A stretch of 64,000 nt of DNA from Acanthosoma haemorrhoidale (taxonomy: Eukaryota > Arthropoda > Insecta > Hemiptera > Acanthosomatidae). A program made the translations under genes and the position numbers. The stretch's first letter is position 1; each line of letters opens with the position of its first letter. This document shows, piece by piece, positions 23,909 to 35,714 of the stretch. Below the pieces are notes generated by a model that saw nothing but the letters and a program-made list of their open reading frames with translations, did not search any database and was not told where the DNA came from. Location: assembly GCA_930367205.1 (NCBI GenBank), contig OV884009.1:36713841-36777840 (forward strand), given 5' to 3'.

Positions 23909-25539
23909 GTTACTGTAACTTTTTTCGTAATATTTGTGACATTCATTTCGCTTTTACATTTATCAATCAGTTAGCTAATGCTGGTGGGCAAACGGCCTAT
24001 GTTTATATTTAGCCTTATGGACTTAATTAAGCTTTATTATTTCAAATATATAAACGAAATCAACAGCATAGCAAGTCCTGGGACTTACTCTCAAAACATA
24101 TCTACGATGATAAACTATCTTGGTCATCGAAAATTACCATTAAACATATAAAAATATCCTCTGGACCAATTTTTGCTTACTGTAATCGGTTGGAACGACA
24201 ATAAATACATAGTTTCTCTTGTTGGCTCTCAAATCTTTGAATTTCTTATTGCTTTTTCAATAATGAAATTTCTCGCATTTAAAGTACCAGAGAGTATACA
24301 CCTTCTTTATCGTACCTATTACCTACATGTAACGTGATTCTCGAAGTGATAATTCGAAACATTTTAGCATCGTTCAGCAAAAATAGAGCTTCTTCGAGCA
24401 CGGCAACAATGAAAAGAGGGAGATGGAAATATGAAGTAAATGAACTCTAAACTAAATAAAGACAAAAGACAATACGATTCTGGAAATGATAGAAGAAACC
24501 ATAAAATGAGGAGAAATATATCATTGAAGAAACCTAATTATCGGCTATTTGAGGCCTCTCCATTGACTTCTATTGAATATCACTCTTTGGTGATTGCAGT
24601 TATTGGAAAAGAGCAAAAATCGCTCACTGAATTATTTCCCCCTTCATCGGTGCTCCCGCCACCCTCCTCCCCCACCTAAATAGAAGACCCCCAGCTACAC
24701 GTCAAGCGCTAGACCAAACCAGAAATTAAAATCTGCCGACGAACTTCCCTTATAAAGAGATCCATTATTAACCTACCGCTTCTGGTGCAGGAAATTTCGA
24801 TTTCCTCCCACTTGGGGGATTCTCAACCCCACCCAATCTCGCCACTTAAACTTGTTCAGCCCGCATTTTTTTTTATCTTTCCTAAAACCTCGGTCCTCCT
24901 TTATCGAGTAAATATAAACTGACAAGGCACTAAGTTTTCACCCTTTAATTAACTTAATACGTTGAAACAATTTATCACGTCAACATTGATAGATGTACAT
25001 TTTACGAATTCACACTTTGATTTCCTGAAATATACTAATTATCAAGCTGAGGATCTAAAGAACACTTTATAAAATTACCAATCTCACAACAGTAAAGACT
25101 ACTAATATAAACGACGCCAAATAATGTCAAAGTTTACCACAAAGACTAGATACAAGAGATGTAGTCAGGTTGGACAATAGCTGAGAGTGAGGAATGATCC
25201 TAAGCCGACTGGTTGGAGAGTTCTATATATGCATGATTGATTCTACTATTAAAGGGTATAGGTGGTTTAATTGTACCTTCGAAGATATTCTGCAGAAGCT
25301 TTACAAACTTCGGTTGTAGGACCTGATACCCTGGTGGGTGGTTTCTTCTGTCAGATACTTTCCCGTATGCATTGCCTCAGATCTTACCTGTGACTTAATG
25401 GGAACTAGAGGGACCTAAGCCCCTCCTCACCTCATCATCACCTTTCGAGGTATTAAGTCTTTACACCCGGCGTAAAATGCTTGTACCCAAAACAACCCGC
25501 ATGAACCTGACGCTATGTACTTCAGGTACAATCAAGCAA
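23909..25539. other. no gene identified
   Basis: A 79-codon plus-strand ORF (24440-24679) encodes a basic, then proline/serine-rich peptide with no recognised domain. It is followed by a C-rich stretch up to about 24860. Nothing else could be supported. Confidence 0.4.
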
Positions 25540-25591
25540 CCAGATTTTATTAGAGTGTATGGTGTGAAGAATCTTACTGATTTTCTTTTGG
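25540..25591 (+). repeat. direct repeat, copy 1, codon-like divergence
   Basis: These 52 bases recur at 25891-25942 with five or so differences. Read in one frame, both encode PDF(I/L)RVYGV(K/Q)NLTDFLL, and the differences are synonymous (Arg, Tyr codons) or conservative (Ile/Leu, Lys/Gln). The frame stays open downstream for about a dozen more codons, then stops. This may be a fragment of a duplicated exon or gene that could not be identified. Confidence 0.6.
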
Positions 25592-25791
25592 CGTTGCTCA
25601 TTGCTCAATTTATCTTATTTCAATAAAAATATTTTCAAATGAATAAATCGTACAACACTGACAAACAAATGAACGGAATACAATGGGTTTGTACCTGTTG
25701 TAACGTGTGCTCTACGACTTTTGTACTTGGCTAATAAATATGAATGCCATTGAATATTCCGTTATCAAGGTTTTGAAAATTATCTATTGGT

Positions 25792-26019
25792 TTGCCAGAT
25801 CATCCCACTTGTATCCTAGAGGTGTTTGTAAGTAGGTTCAGGCTTATTGCTTATGCGCTTTGCTTTCTTAAATGTTTTGCGGGAAGACATCCAGATTTTC
25901 TTCGAGTGTACGGTGTGCAGAATCTTACTGATTTTCTTTTGGTATCGTATTTCCTCTTTTGTGTATTAATTATTGTTGCAGGGTATAGAGGGAGTATATC
26001 CCTATCGCAACTAAGTTAA
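25792..26019 (+). other. 75-codon ORF containing repeat copy 2
   Basis: The ORF contains HPDFLRVYGVQNLTDFLL (repeat copy at 25891-25942) followed by a strongly hydrophobic segment (VSYFLFCVLIIVAGY) that could span a membrane. Codon-level conservation with the copy at 25540-25591 argues that this frame was once coding. There is no recognised domain and no clear splice junctions. It could be part of a multi-exon membrane-protein gene or a decayed unclassified element. Confidence 0.35.
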
Positions 26020-29000
26020 AATTATTGTTCTTAGTATTGTTTCCTCTGTAGTGCTACTTTAAAAATCTAAATAGTCGGAACTGATCTGATTACGGTAATG
26101 AATTTCTCCCTTATCATTTCTCAAAATACACGAATTGTAATAAATACATATCTGTACATCCTCATGGTTCCGTACAAATTAGTGCGTTTTAGCTTTAATT
26201 ATAATGCTGATGTTATAGTAAAATCAACAACATAAATATTTACGCGTATCATTGAAATATATCTCCCAAAACCTTATCTGTATGTATACATATGTGGTAA
26301 TTCCCTAATATTTCACCGATGGTATACAGCCAGCAGGTAACAGCGAGTATTAACTGGAATTATTTGTTGAATGGTCAAGTGTTCGGTAAGTATTCGTTTA
26401 GCTATATGTTTATAACGTATATGTTTTAGTATGTATTATTATATCTTTGTAATATTTCCGGGTGGAGAGGTACTACAACTATGAATTGAGGCAGCTGGTA
26501 TATGACTGGTGAAATGGATTGTACAAAAAAAAGATAAGGTGATGATGGCAAGAGGTATCTGAATTCAAAACATGAAAATATAATGTAATGATTGAAGCAC
26601 GTCTATTGAAAATAAAACAAAATTGAACATAATTTCGGAGAGCTTGGCCGAAAGGAAATTATAGTTTAAATTAATGAATTAGTAAAAAATGTTGTTCCTC
26701 CTTTCTGAAGCTAAACAAAACAAAAAAAAATTAATCCATCTCCGTTGTTTCCAGTGTGTGTGCCCCCCCCCCCCCGTTGTTATTATTAATTATCATGCTA
26801 GTTATTAATTTATTCTCGTATCTTTCATCTCGCCGGTCTTCGGTATTATCCTCGAGGGACCCTGTCCTCGGTTACAATTCCCTCTACTCCACGTGTTTTA
26901 TGTGCGATTTATAAATTGATGGTGAGGGTCAAAAAAAAAAGTAGTGATCGACCATGCTTTCTGAGATTTCACCATCTTCTTTTCGACGCTTCGCCCTTGG
27001 CGAAGTTTTGGGGCTGATCAAGTCTTCCCAATCAAGTAGGCAGCGAGATTTTTCCCGGTGGGGCGGCCCATCGGCACTTCAACTTACCGTGATTGAACTG
27101 CTACAAAAGAATTGTTAAATTTAACCGAAAGGAGTCATATTAGGAAATCGACCTTAAAAACGCCATGAAAACTCTTAAATGACATTTATTGTAAATTTAT
27201 TTTGTGTTATAGACTGTATTTTTTGTATAAACCACTTGTCCGATCTCCAACCGTATGTGATTTCCGTAACATAATCAATCAATTATTTTTATTAATAAAA
27301 AATATTAATTATTAACTAACAAACCAGACTTTTTAAAGAAACGCGTTTACCTAGTTACGTGTATATTAATATTATCAAGCAATCTTATGTTGCCCAACGT
27401 AGGGAAGGAAATTAAGAGCTATGTGTAAATATTTCAGATGCCTAAGGCGATAATCAATAAAAAAAACATACCCTAGAGGATAATATAGCCAAACTAAAAA
27501 AAAAAAATGTTTATGTATATGTTATATCTCAACCTAATAATACCAATGACTTTTCTTTTCTGCTTCATTATTTAAATAACATACTTAAAATTTGATTGTG
27601 TAAGATTTCTTAGGATGACTCTAAACTAGTTTATGTTTATTGTATTTTGAAGAAGACAACGTTTTTCAACTGAAACCTCAAGTATTAACTCCATATTTTG
27701 CTAGCGTAATGGCGGGGACCTCAATGAAACTTTTGAATTTTTGAGGTTGGATGGCGAGCTTGAGAGAGTGGCAACATTTTATATTCTGAGCCACGAACCA
27801 GCACACAAGCAGTGAAGTTTAAAATTTCTCCCGGGCACCGAGGGGATTTAAGTTTTACAATTTCAACTCAGGTAAACTTCAGTGTGAGTAAATTTTCGTT
27901 CAGCTCTTATTCAATAATATATATTCTTTACAAGCAGTTTTGTCAAACATATTCCACTATTGAAAAAAAAATGATAATGAGTCTCCTTCGAATTAAAAGT
28001 AATTTATCATTAATCATAAAGAAAAATAACGAAAAAAGTATAAAGAGTAAACATTAAAAAAATCAAATAAAAGATTGTTTAACAGCATTAAAGTAAATAA
28101 CGTCATGGACGGAGTGTAAAGTAAAAAAATATGAAGATGTCAGGAAAATACATAAAAAATAATATACAACTTAAATATAAAATAGTAAAAAAACCATTAA
28201 AGGTAAAAAGTGTCAATAACAAAAAGTAAAAAACATCTGCAGTAGCTGAACGTTTAGGACACTGCGATATTTTTATTGATTTTTTTATGAGTAGTTTTAC
28301 GAGGCCTTCCACACCTTCATCGATCACTCAAACCACCTCCTGAATTATATTTTTTATTATTTTGAGTACTGTATTTACGTACTTTTAACAATTGTTAACA
28401 TCTAAGTGATTTCACGAAAAGAAGGAAGATCAAGTGAAAACTAATAGTTCTTTCATAGTTGCCTATACTTGTATGACAAACCATTTTAACTAACTGAATG
28501 AAAACATTGTTTCGTATTACCATAACAAGGATTAGTGGGAAAATAAAATTAATTATACAGTAAATCATTTTATTGATTCAAGAATAAATTTGTTCAATCA
28601 ATTATTTTTGAAACTTAATTACCTTCTTATTTAATTCCGTAAAGAAAATTTGTTATGTACTCATGATAGCTTCTGAGTATTAAGAAATAAATACCTGTCC
28701 GTAAACTTTTGACAACTGCTGTATAGAATGAAGTAAACATTGAAATGCAAACAATAAAAGTCTGAAAATATAATACAATGAATAAATCTTTCCCAAACTA
28801 CCAAGCCTGTCTGGATGGTGAGGAGGTGTTGGAGTATGAGAGCTTTGGAGGTTCGTAAAGATGATCATGGTGGATATTTGGGATAATCAGTTTTAAAAAA
28901 AAATCATGGTTAGCTAAAGAATTAGAATAGAAGAAGATATTGATTGGCCTGAATAGATGGATACGAATATAATAATGCATTTATGCTATTGTGCTTAGGA

Positions 29001-29028
29001 CAAGCATACACGGCTGCTTCTGTTACAA
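26020..29028. other. no gene seen; homopolymer and hairpin noted
   Basis: A 13-base C run lies at 26763-26775. A perfect 7-bp hairpin (CTTCGCC-CTT-GGCGAAG) lies at 26989-27005 inside a GC-richer patch (26820-27110). The rest is AT-rich with short ORFs of up to 81 codons (27812-28057, 28103-28327, 28680-28980) that show no motifs. Confidence 0.45.
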
Positions 29029-29193
29029 CTTTATTATGATGAAATTACAATCTGCCTTTACTAATAGGCAATAAATAATTGAGGTAAGTGTTTTCATTCA
29101 TACCATATTGACAATTCATCATTCACTCGCATATTCATACAATATTTACAAACATTTACCAATAGCCCAGGGGCCCCCCAAGTCCACACGGTT
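29029..29193 (-). mobile_element. Jockey 3' tail fragment
   Basis: A minus-strand tail fragment runs from the terminal ATTATGATGAAATTACAATCTG region through a CATTCATACCATATT segment to GGGGGCCCCCAAGTCCACACG-type UTR. The hairpin keeps its 5-bp TGCCT/AGGCA stem but has an enlarged loop (ATTAGTAA), again with both arms preserved. Nothing of ORF2 remains. Confidence 0.83.
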
Positions 29194-31060
29194 GAAATAT
29201 AAGGATTTAAAAAATAAGTTAATGTAGCCAAAAATTTAAATCACAATGTCCTTTCAACCGATTCAAATAGTCTTATCTATGAATATTTTAGCTAAGTAAG
29301 ATTTGATAAATATTTATTAATAATTTAGTTAAAACACTCATAAGGAATAACGTAATGATTGGACAGCTTTTCTTTGATACCCATGTTCCTTATTGTGGGT
29401 ATATAGGATTCAATAAAAATAAATTTATTCATTATTGTTCTAAACAAATTTTTGGTGACAATAGTTAAACTGTTTTTTTAATAACTATTTATGTTCTAGG
29501 ATAATGTAAAAATGATCAGAAATTTTGAAAGTATATCCCAGGGCATTTCGAAATGTGCTGATTTGTATTTAATTTAAATAACGAAAAGTATAGGAAAAAA
29601 GTTTTTCCCGTTTCACCAGCTTTTAAGATTTGTGGAAATTTCAACTAAATGTATTATTACATTCTGATTAATTAATCACGTGATATCAGATATAGATATA
29701 CATTGTTTTGTTCTATATCTTCTTGTTACAAATTTATATATGTAAAAAATATTGATTATACAAACGTATCTATTTACAATTGCTTCATTGTATTTCCTGT
29801 AGCTTGGCTACACTTTATACAAATTCTAGTATACAAAAAAGTGATCTGCATTGTACAAATGTATAATCATGTATATTATACATTATTGGACTAAATTTAT
29901 TAAAAGTGATGGGGCTCACCTTATTTATCATAAACTTAATACTAACTTACATCTAACTTAAACTAAATCATAACCTAATTTTCCACGACAGTCTGATATA
30001 CATACATGTTGAGAATGTAGTCGATTTTTAAATTCATTTACAGCATTTTTTTTTATTATTAAAATAACAAACCGAAAACGGTAGCCGTTGAAAGAAAAAC
30101 AGCTCAAAATAATATAATGTAAATATATAATGCAAGAGAGGAAAGTGATGAGTTGTTGACTTTACCGTGTCGTGCTGGGAAATTGCGTTTGTAGGCTGAG
30201 CGGGTATGTGAAGTAGACTACAATATACGGGCGTTGTACAAATTGTGCAGAAAAAAAACAAAAAAACAAAAAGAAACAAGCGGTTTGGCGAGGGCGTGCC
30301 ATGTTTCACAAACATAGACCACGCCAGTTTCGAGTGGAAATGTTATGTTTAGCAATTTGAGATCGGGATTGTCAAGCCCAGAGCGTGGCTTTACATTCAA
30401 ACAAGCGCCAGAGGAGCGTATTTCAGATTTCCGTCTGTATGTCTGACTTTTATGATTTTTCAAGTCCCAGAACCTATTTACGATTTAATTTTCTAATTGT
30501 ATCTGATAGTCATTCAAATAAATGATGCAAGGGCATGTCTGAAGCTCGATTTAGTTGCTGTCATTTATGCCTCAAGGACATATTGTAGAAAGAATTTTAA
30601 GATAGCAGATCTTCACGACTAAATGTAGCGCAAATCAAATTTTAAATCATCTATGTATTATATAAAATTAAAATTCTTTTTAATATATTATTTTTTTTAT
30701 TAAAATAATAAAAACAGTGATGTCACTGATCGAATATTTCTTAAGTATAATGCCCATTTCTATAAATTAAGTTGTATTACTTTATCGTTAATAAAAGCCT
30801 AGAGAGGTGAGGAAAAATTATTAGACACAGCTTTATAACGTAAAAATGGGATAGGATTTTATTGACGTTAGTTTTTTTTATTAAACGACATCTGGTGTGA
30901 TTCCTGTCTAAATTGTTCTTGTCTTTGACAGATGCAGGATGTTGCGACCGCTAACTATACAAGTTAAATCACCCTATACTCTAATGCATATATATTATAA
31001 ACAAATGTAAATCATTGTGAAGTGCTTAGCAATAAAACACGGAAGGGAAACAAGTCATAA
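29194..31060. other. no gene seen
   Basis: AT-rich DNA. The minus-strand ORFs at 30034-30463 lie over a slightly GC-richer patch (30160-30440) and are not recognised. No repeats shared with the rest of the window were found. Confidence 0.45.
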
Positions 31061-31500
31061 ACAGCCAGGTACACACTGGCCTAAGAGCAAAGGGGTCCTA
31101 CCTGACAGCCATAAACAGTCGTAAACTAAGCGACCCTTTTAGGCCTCTCTTCCGGTCACCTGCCTTGTGACAGGTGTGCGCGGGAACCACTGCCGGATTA
31201 GACCCTCGAAGCCTCCCGGTAGAAACGGTATTTAAACCAGGGTTCTGGCCCTGTAAATCAGTCTCCTTGCAGACTCTCTGGCGACCTGTAACTATGCTTG
31301 TTTCACTTCCGCTCGAACTCTGAAAACATGCCTTATTCTTCATGAAACCTCTGTACCTCTTCTCTTGAACATAGTGCATTGTCGGGGCAAATACCTATCA
31401 TTAAATGGAGTCAGATATGTTATTAACTCGAACAATCCGCACTTGTCACCAGGGCTAGGTGATCAGGCAGTGATCCTAGTGAAAACCCGACACTGGATAT
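31061..31500 (+). other. GC-rich island, possible LTR end and leader
   Basis: This stretch contrasts sharply with its AT-rich surroundings. On the plus strand a TATTTAAA box (31229-31236) is followed about 43 bases later by TGGCGACCTGTAAC (31279-31292). The latter begins like the primer-binding site of 412/mdg1-type Ty3/Gypsy elements (TGGCGACC). No canonical CA-ended LTR border lies directly before it and no second LTR was found. A 93-codon minus-strand ORF covers 31098-31379 without a known motif. A host promoter or untranslated exon is an alternative. Confidence 0.3.
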
Positions 31501-33375
31501 ATAGAATATCTTATAACATCGTTTAAAGATATGCTGGTTATAGTTTTATTATAAACGTTATTGCAGTCATATCACTTGGTAAAACAAACATTTCTCTGTT
31601 TATATTAGGGTTTGACCATCTGTTCTCCGTTCAGCCAACGTACGATAATCAGAATCGTTTGTGAAATATCATCATCAAAACGGGTCTACAAATTTTCGAC
31701 AACCCCAGTCTCACAGAGGCATGACATTTCGCATGGCAGATTTACTTGTTATCCTTAAGATGTAAAAAAAAACTAAAGCAACCTTATAAAATAATTAAGG
31801 TTTGATTATTAATCAATCACTGGATGTATGAAATTTAATAATTTTCTATCATATTTAATATTGTTTACAATATAATCTATTGACGTCTTGATTAACAATT
31901 TGTTATATGAGTGCGGATTGGACTATAATTACGATAATTCATTAAATAAGTGAAACCATCACCACAATCTTAACGAAACCCTTAATTGTTAACGATGCAC
32001 TAACCAGTTTACTTTAATGTTTTTTTGTAGCATTTTTTCAAATGGCATGTTTGAATGACCAGAATTCTTAGCGAAACAAATAAAGTATTTTCGGTCAAAA
32101 ATACCGGGTAATTTTTTTAAACAATAATTTAATAGTAATACGTTTCTCAATAGAGCTATTTCATTGTTTACATTTTTTTAGTTTACAATTTATACAAGAA
32201 AATTTGGGTAAAAAATTCAGACCTCTTTCAAACAGAAACATTCATTTGTCTGTCGGTGACTTTTAACTGTGTATAATTTTCTTTTTATTGTTTCTATATA
32301 TTTATTGAGTTTATATGAGAAAATTTAAGTTTTATTACAACTTCTTTGTTTATTATGACTTGGCAAGGGATGATAAGGTTTAATTTATTTCCAATCCCTA
32401 TCAAAGAGGTTCTGCTTTCAAGTAGATGCGAGGCAATCATAGTTTGTCAGTATTTTTGGATGTATGCCAGTGTGTTCAATACAATGACGCGATCAATATG
32501 TAATGAAGGAACATTCAATCAAAACTTCGTATGCGTTTGCCCTATTATCCATGACTGTGATATTATCTGGATACAATAGAGCACCAATGGAGTATTTTTT
32601 ATAAAGAATAATATAATATAATTTTAATAATAATTTTAGTTTTTATTATACACCTTTTGTATGTATATAGCTCACAAGTAATTCAATTTATTTTTCTAAA
32701 AGGCTGACAAAAGTGTGAGCCTAACGCTCCTTTGATCAACTAATTTAGTTTCAATTATCGATCGAGTTGAGCTAAATAAAAAGGCACATGGGTTGAAATA
32801 AAATTAACTCGCGGACTTTTGTCCCGGTTTTAGGTAAAAGGTTGGTGATTTAGAAGCCGGAATAATACCCCGTGATTATTTGAAATCCGATTATAGGTAG
32901 GCAGGGAGTTAGCTGATTTGGCGCGAAAATACAGGAATTTATTTTACTCTAACCGGGAGCCGAGCGGGGGCCATATGAGCCCCGGGGCTAATGCCCAATA
33001 AAGAAGAGGATAATGAAATGCACAGAGAGCGGTGTAGTGGGCCGCCGACACATCCTAATGCCTCCGGAATATACCACAAACTCACATACCATCAGCGGTT
33101 CTGTCTCCTGGGAGGGGGACCCTCTAATTTACCGAACACAAACAGACCACGCTTCATGGTTTTTATACATCACTTATACCTCAATTAAAAATAAAGCTTT
33201 TCTTTTTTTTATTTTAGCCGCTTAGCCAGAACCAGCTAATTGCTAACACTTTTTGGTGAATGGACCACGCTCTGCTACCACTTGTGATGTCCTAATGAGA
33301 TACACTGTAAGCTTGTATTTTACCAATTAGGAATTTCAAAAAAAAACATTCGAGAAATAACGGTACATTTAGAAC
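31501..33375. other. no gene identified; one CpG-rich patch
   Basis: From 32880 to 33140 the sequence is richer in G+C. It carries TTGGCGCGAAAAT (32918-32930), a match to the E2F consensus, and two overlapping 65-70 codon ORFs (32991-33225) without known motifs. Elsewhere the sequence is AT-rich with no supported feature. Confidence 0.35.
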
Positions 33376-33592
33376 ACTTTCTACTAGTTTTTTTTTTTAA
33401 TTCCATTCCTCTCCCTGTATCCGAGACAGTACGGTATTTAGGCATCTCGACCAAAGGCTGACATGTAACCCACACACGTCGTTAAAAAGACAAGAAGTAA
33501 ACAAACGCTTTGGACAACTGTAAAAACTACTTCAAAGGACATCCTATCTCTCTAAAGAAAATAAATTACTAATCTACAAACTTATACTTTGT
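33376..33592 (+). mobile_element. Jockey ORF2 internal fragment
   Basis: A plus-strand piece of ORF2 runs from the ACTAGTTT...AATTCCATTCCTCTCCCTG segment (motif C downstream region) through the LKRQE and RFGQL coding segments to the ENKLLIYKL region, where it stops abruptly at 33592. There are several indels. It lies head-on against a minus-strand fragment that begins at 33626, so the two did not insert as one simple unit. Confidence 0.8.
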
Positions 33593-33625
33593 GGTGCAAG
33601 GTGTGATTTTTGTTGGATTTCAATT

Positions 33626-33696
33626 CTAAATATAGCAGCACAATGCCACTGCCGTTTTAGTCTCCGAAAAGGATTATATGGATGAGTGGCGCAGTG
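33626..33696 (-). mobile_element. Jockey ORF2 C-terminal fragment
   Basis: About 70 bases match the ORF2 end and stop region in minus orientation (TATAGCAGCACAATGCCACTG, TTAGTCTCCGAAAAGGATT, GATGAGTGGCGCAGTG). It ends exactly where a separate 3'-tail segment begins, so it is one tile of the mosaic at 33.4-34.2 kb. Confidence 0.75.
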
Positions 33697-33728
33697 TAAT
33701 CTGCCTCATTGGGCAATAAGTAATTGAG
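33697..33728 (-). mobile_element. Jockey 3'-terminal hairpin joined to ORF1
   Basis: On the minus strand the ORF1 coding sequence runs straight into TCTCAATTACTTATTGCCC, the terminal hairpin segment of the Jockey 3'UTR. All of ORF2 and most of the 3'UTR are missing between them. The hairpin (TTGCCCAATGAGGCAG) keeps a 4-bp stem. Confidence 0.75.
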
Positions 33729-34225
33729 ACTTCAGCGTTCTGTAGGCCTTGCAGCCGTTGTAGTTGGCCGGATGTCCTTGGTGGCAAAGCACGCATACCG
33801 CAGGCGATTTCAGGGGCTTTTTGCACAATTTGCTTTTGTGCTGGCCACTGCACTTTAGATACCTGGGAGGGTGGTGGCAGTAAGATTTTGTATGCCCATA
33901 TGCCTAACAGTTATGGCACTGGACGCGTTTGGGGTACGGTTTTTCAACCTGTACCCTCGTGTTACACAACATTTGTAATATACAAATGTGTTAGATCATA
34001 TATCTTCTCCACTCCAGGTGTTCGCTCGAGATCGACAAAGAACAGTGGTAACGCCGTTTTTATTTATTCATCTTGTTGCCTATCCTCGCGTAACACGTTC
34101 GTTATTTGGTGAACTTTGAATCCGAGAACTGAGAGTCCATCTTCTATTTTGTCTGCTAGTGTGCAATTTCCGGTCACTACTCGGAGCAATCGTTCTTGTT
34201 TCAGTCGATATGTATGAAAGTCGGC
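33729..34225 (-). pseudogene. Jockey ORF1 (gag-like) with zinc knuckles
   Basis: The minus strand encodes the central and C-terminal part of a Jockey-clade ORF1 protein, the RNA-binding nucleoprotein partner of ORF2. First comes a degenerate pre-C2HC domain with YRLKQERLLRVV, LSVLGFKVHQITNVL and LPLFFVDLERTP. Then come CCHC knuckles: CHNC.AYGHTKSYC (C-x2-C-x4-H-x4-C), a middle CSGQHKSKLC remnant and CVLCHQGHPANYNGC. At least three in-frame stops interrupt it (after the QQDE segment, after ITNVV, and inside the first knuckle). It is the only ORF1 core in the window; the copy at 37.9 kb has only the ORF1 C-terminus. Confidence 0.82.
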
Positions 34226-34296
34226 ATTTTATCTTATAACGATATTTATTAATATTTAAATTAATTTTATTAATAATAAAAAATAGGTTGCGCCAC

Positions 34297-34752
34297 TGTG
34301 ATTAGAATTCACTAATTCCAGGGGTGAGTCGCCGGTCGTAGCTCTCGGCTACTAGAGCCGTCTGGCTAACTTTGTTTATTGCTTGATGTTTTCTGTAATC
34401 CGGCAGAGGCAAGTGCTTCGGTCGTCCACTATGGCCGACTTCTCGGTTTGATATCACTTATTACACTCCTAAACAAATATAACAAGTAATTTACTCACTT
34501 CTTGAGGGCTCTCTCGTGACCAGCTCACGTAAGTTGCCTTCTGAGACAATTTTATAGCTAAAGTACGGTTTATAAACAGTAGTATAAGGTGTTTATATGA
34601 AGAACGAAATAGAGATGTATTTGTTGAAAATAGAGCTTGCGCAGAACTTTTTGTATAATTAGTTAATTTGAAATGCTTATATGTTTTCCCTTTTGTTTAA
34701 TTCCTGATTTTACATGTATGGGTTGTTCTAGAACCTGTTTTTAGGTATCACA
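34297..34752 (-). repeat. candidate solo LTR, minus strand
   Basis: Read on the minus strand this 456-base segment begins TGTGATACC and ends CTAATCACA, giving perfect 6-base short inverted ends (TGTGAT/ATCACA) with the TG...CA rule. A TATAAAA box lies near 34550 and an AATAAA signal near 34380. One base after the end comes TGGCGCAACC (34286-34295), which has the TGG start of a tRNA primer-binding site. Together these are the expected parts of an LTR with its downstream leader. No second copy exists in the window. The sequence beyond the PBS-like site runs into a non-LTR ORF1 fragment, so no LTR element body follows. The call is inference from structure only. Confidence 0.45.
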
Positions 34753-35714
34753 CAATTTTGTATCACTAGTGTAATACACATAAAATGTATATTGTCTGTT
34801 TAACGATACACTAATTGCACTTGATTTGTGAATCAGCATGAATGTTTCGATACAACTACCCCTGCTGATTAGTAGACTGTCCTGGTGTGTCTGTTTACTT
34901 TAGTTTTTTCCCTCAATTCCATTAGTCTGACCAGACACCTGTTACTATTTCATTATTAATTAATTTATTAACTTTAATGAGTTTTACCTTGGTGCATAAC
35001 CTATACGTGTACAGCACATGTCGAAATTTCCTGCCTCAACCATGATATTTGTTCTTGATGCTCGATGAAACATTTTTAAAAACTCTCTGACCCATACTGA
35101 ATAGTCATAAACCCAACCTTTGAAATACTAAAAATAATACATTTTTTTACATGGCGGATGAGCCTAAAAAAATTCATTTCCTGGTAAAAAGTGAGTCTCT
35201 GACTGTCAACGCCTGTGTAATCCTCTAATTGGTTGTGGGACGAATCCTGGCTTGCATGACAAAAAAATACTTCACGTGGAGTGATGACTACTGCTATAAA
35301 TAAAAAACTCTCCAACCGACCAAAAAATACTCCACAATCGTAACCGCGAAAGAAGAAAAAACATACCCGATACTACTAGGGTGACTAAGCGCTGTTTTAT
35401 TTTTGATACTGACTCAATTTTTGCTGATTAAAAATCAATAGGATTAAAAACAAGAATTAGTGTGAATTAATCAACAATTAAGATTTTTACCATAAAATCA
35501 CTAAATTAACTGATAGATAAAATAAATTAATAATTCGAACGGAACGTCATTGCTTAATAGATATTCTAGTTCAGTTCATTGTGAATCTCATTTGCCTGAC
35601 CCCCGATTGTCATAGTTAGCTAAGAAAATGTATCAGTGTTAAAAATTAAATTAACTTAATAGAATTTACAACTGGTCAAAAGTATTTTTGAACCACGAAG
35701 TGAAATGAATTATT
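34753..35714. other. no gene identified
   Basis: A 79-codon minus-strand ORF at 35076-35315 shows no known motif. The remainder is AT-rich and unremarkable. Confidence 0.45.

Noticed and set aside
13385..26930. Shared GATTTATAAA(C/T)TGATG near 13.41 and 26.91 kb as a repeat
   Set aside because: The match is only about 16 bases in AT-rich DNA, and the flanks do not continue it.
33376..33696. Opposed fragments as a twin-priming 5' inversion
   Set aside because: The inverted piece lies on the 3' side of the minus-strand fragment, the wrong side for twin priming.
33888..34112. 74-codon plus-strand ORF as a gene
   Set aside because: It lies antisense to the ORF1 zinc-knuckle region, which explains its composition.
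35076..35315. 79-codon minus-strand ORF as a transposase C-terminus
   Set aside because: No NPIE(H/N)LW-type or other transposase motif is visible on inspection.
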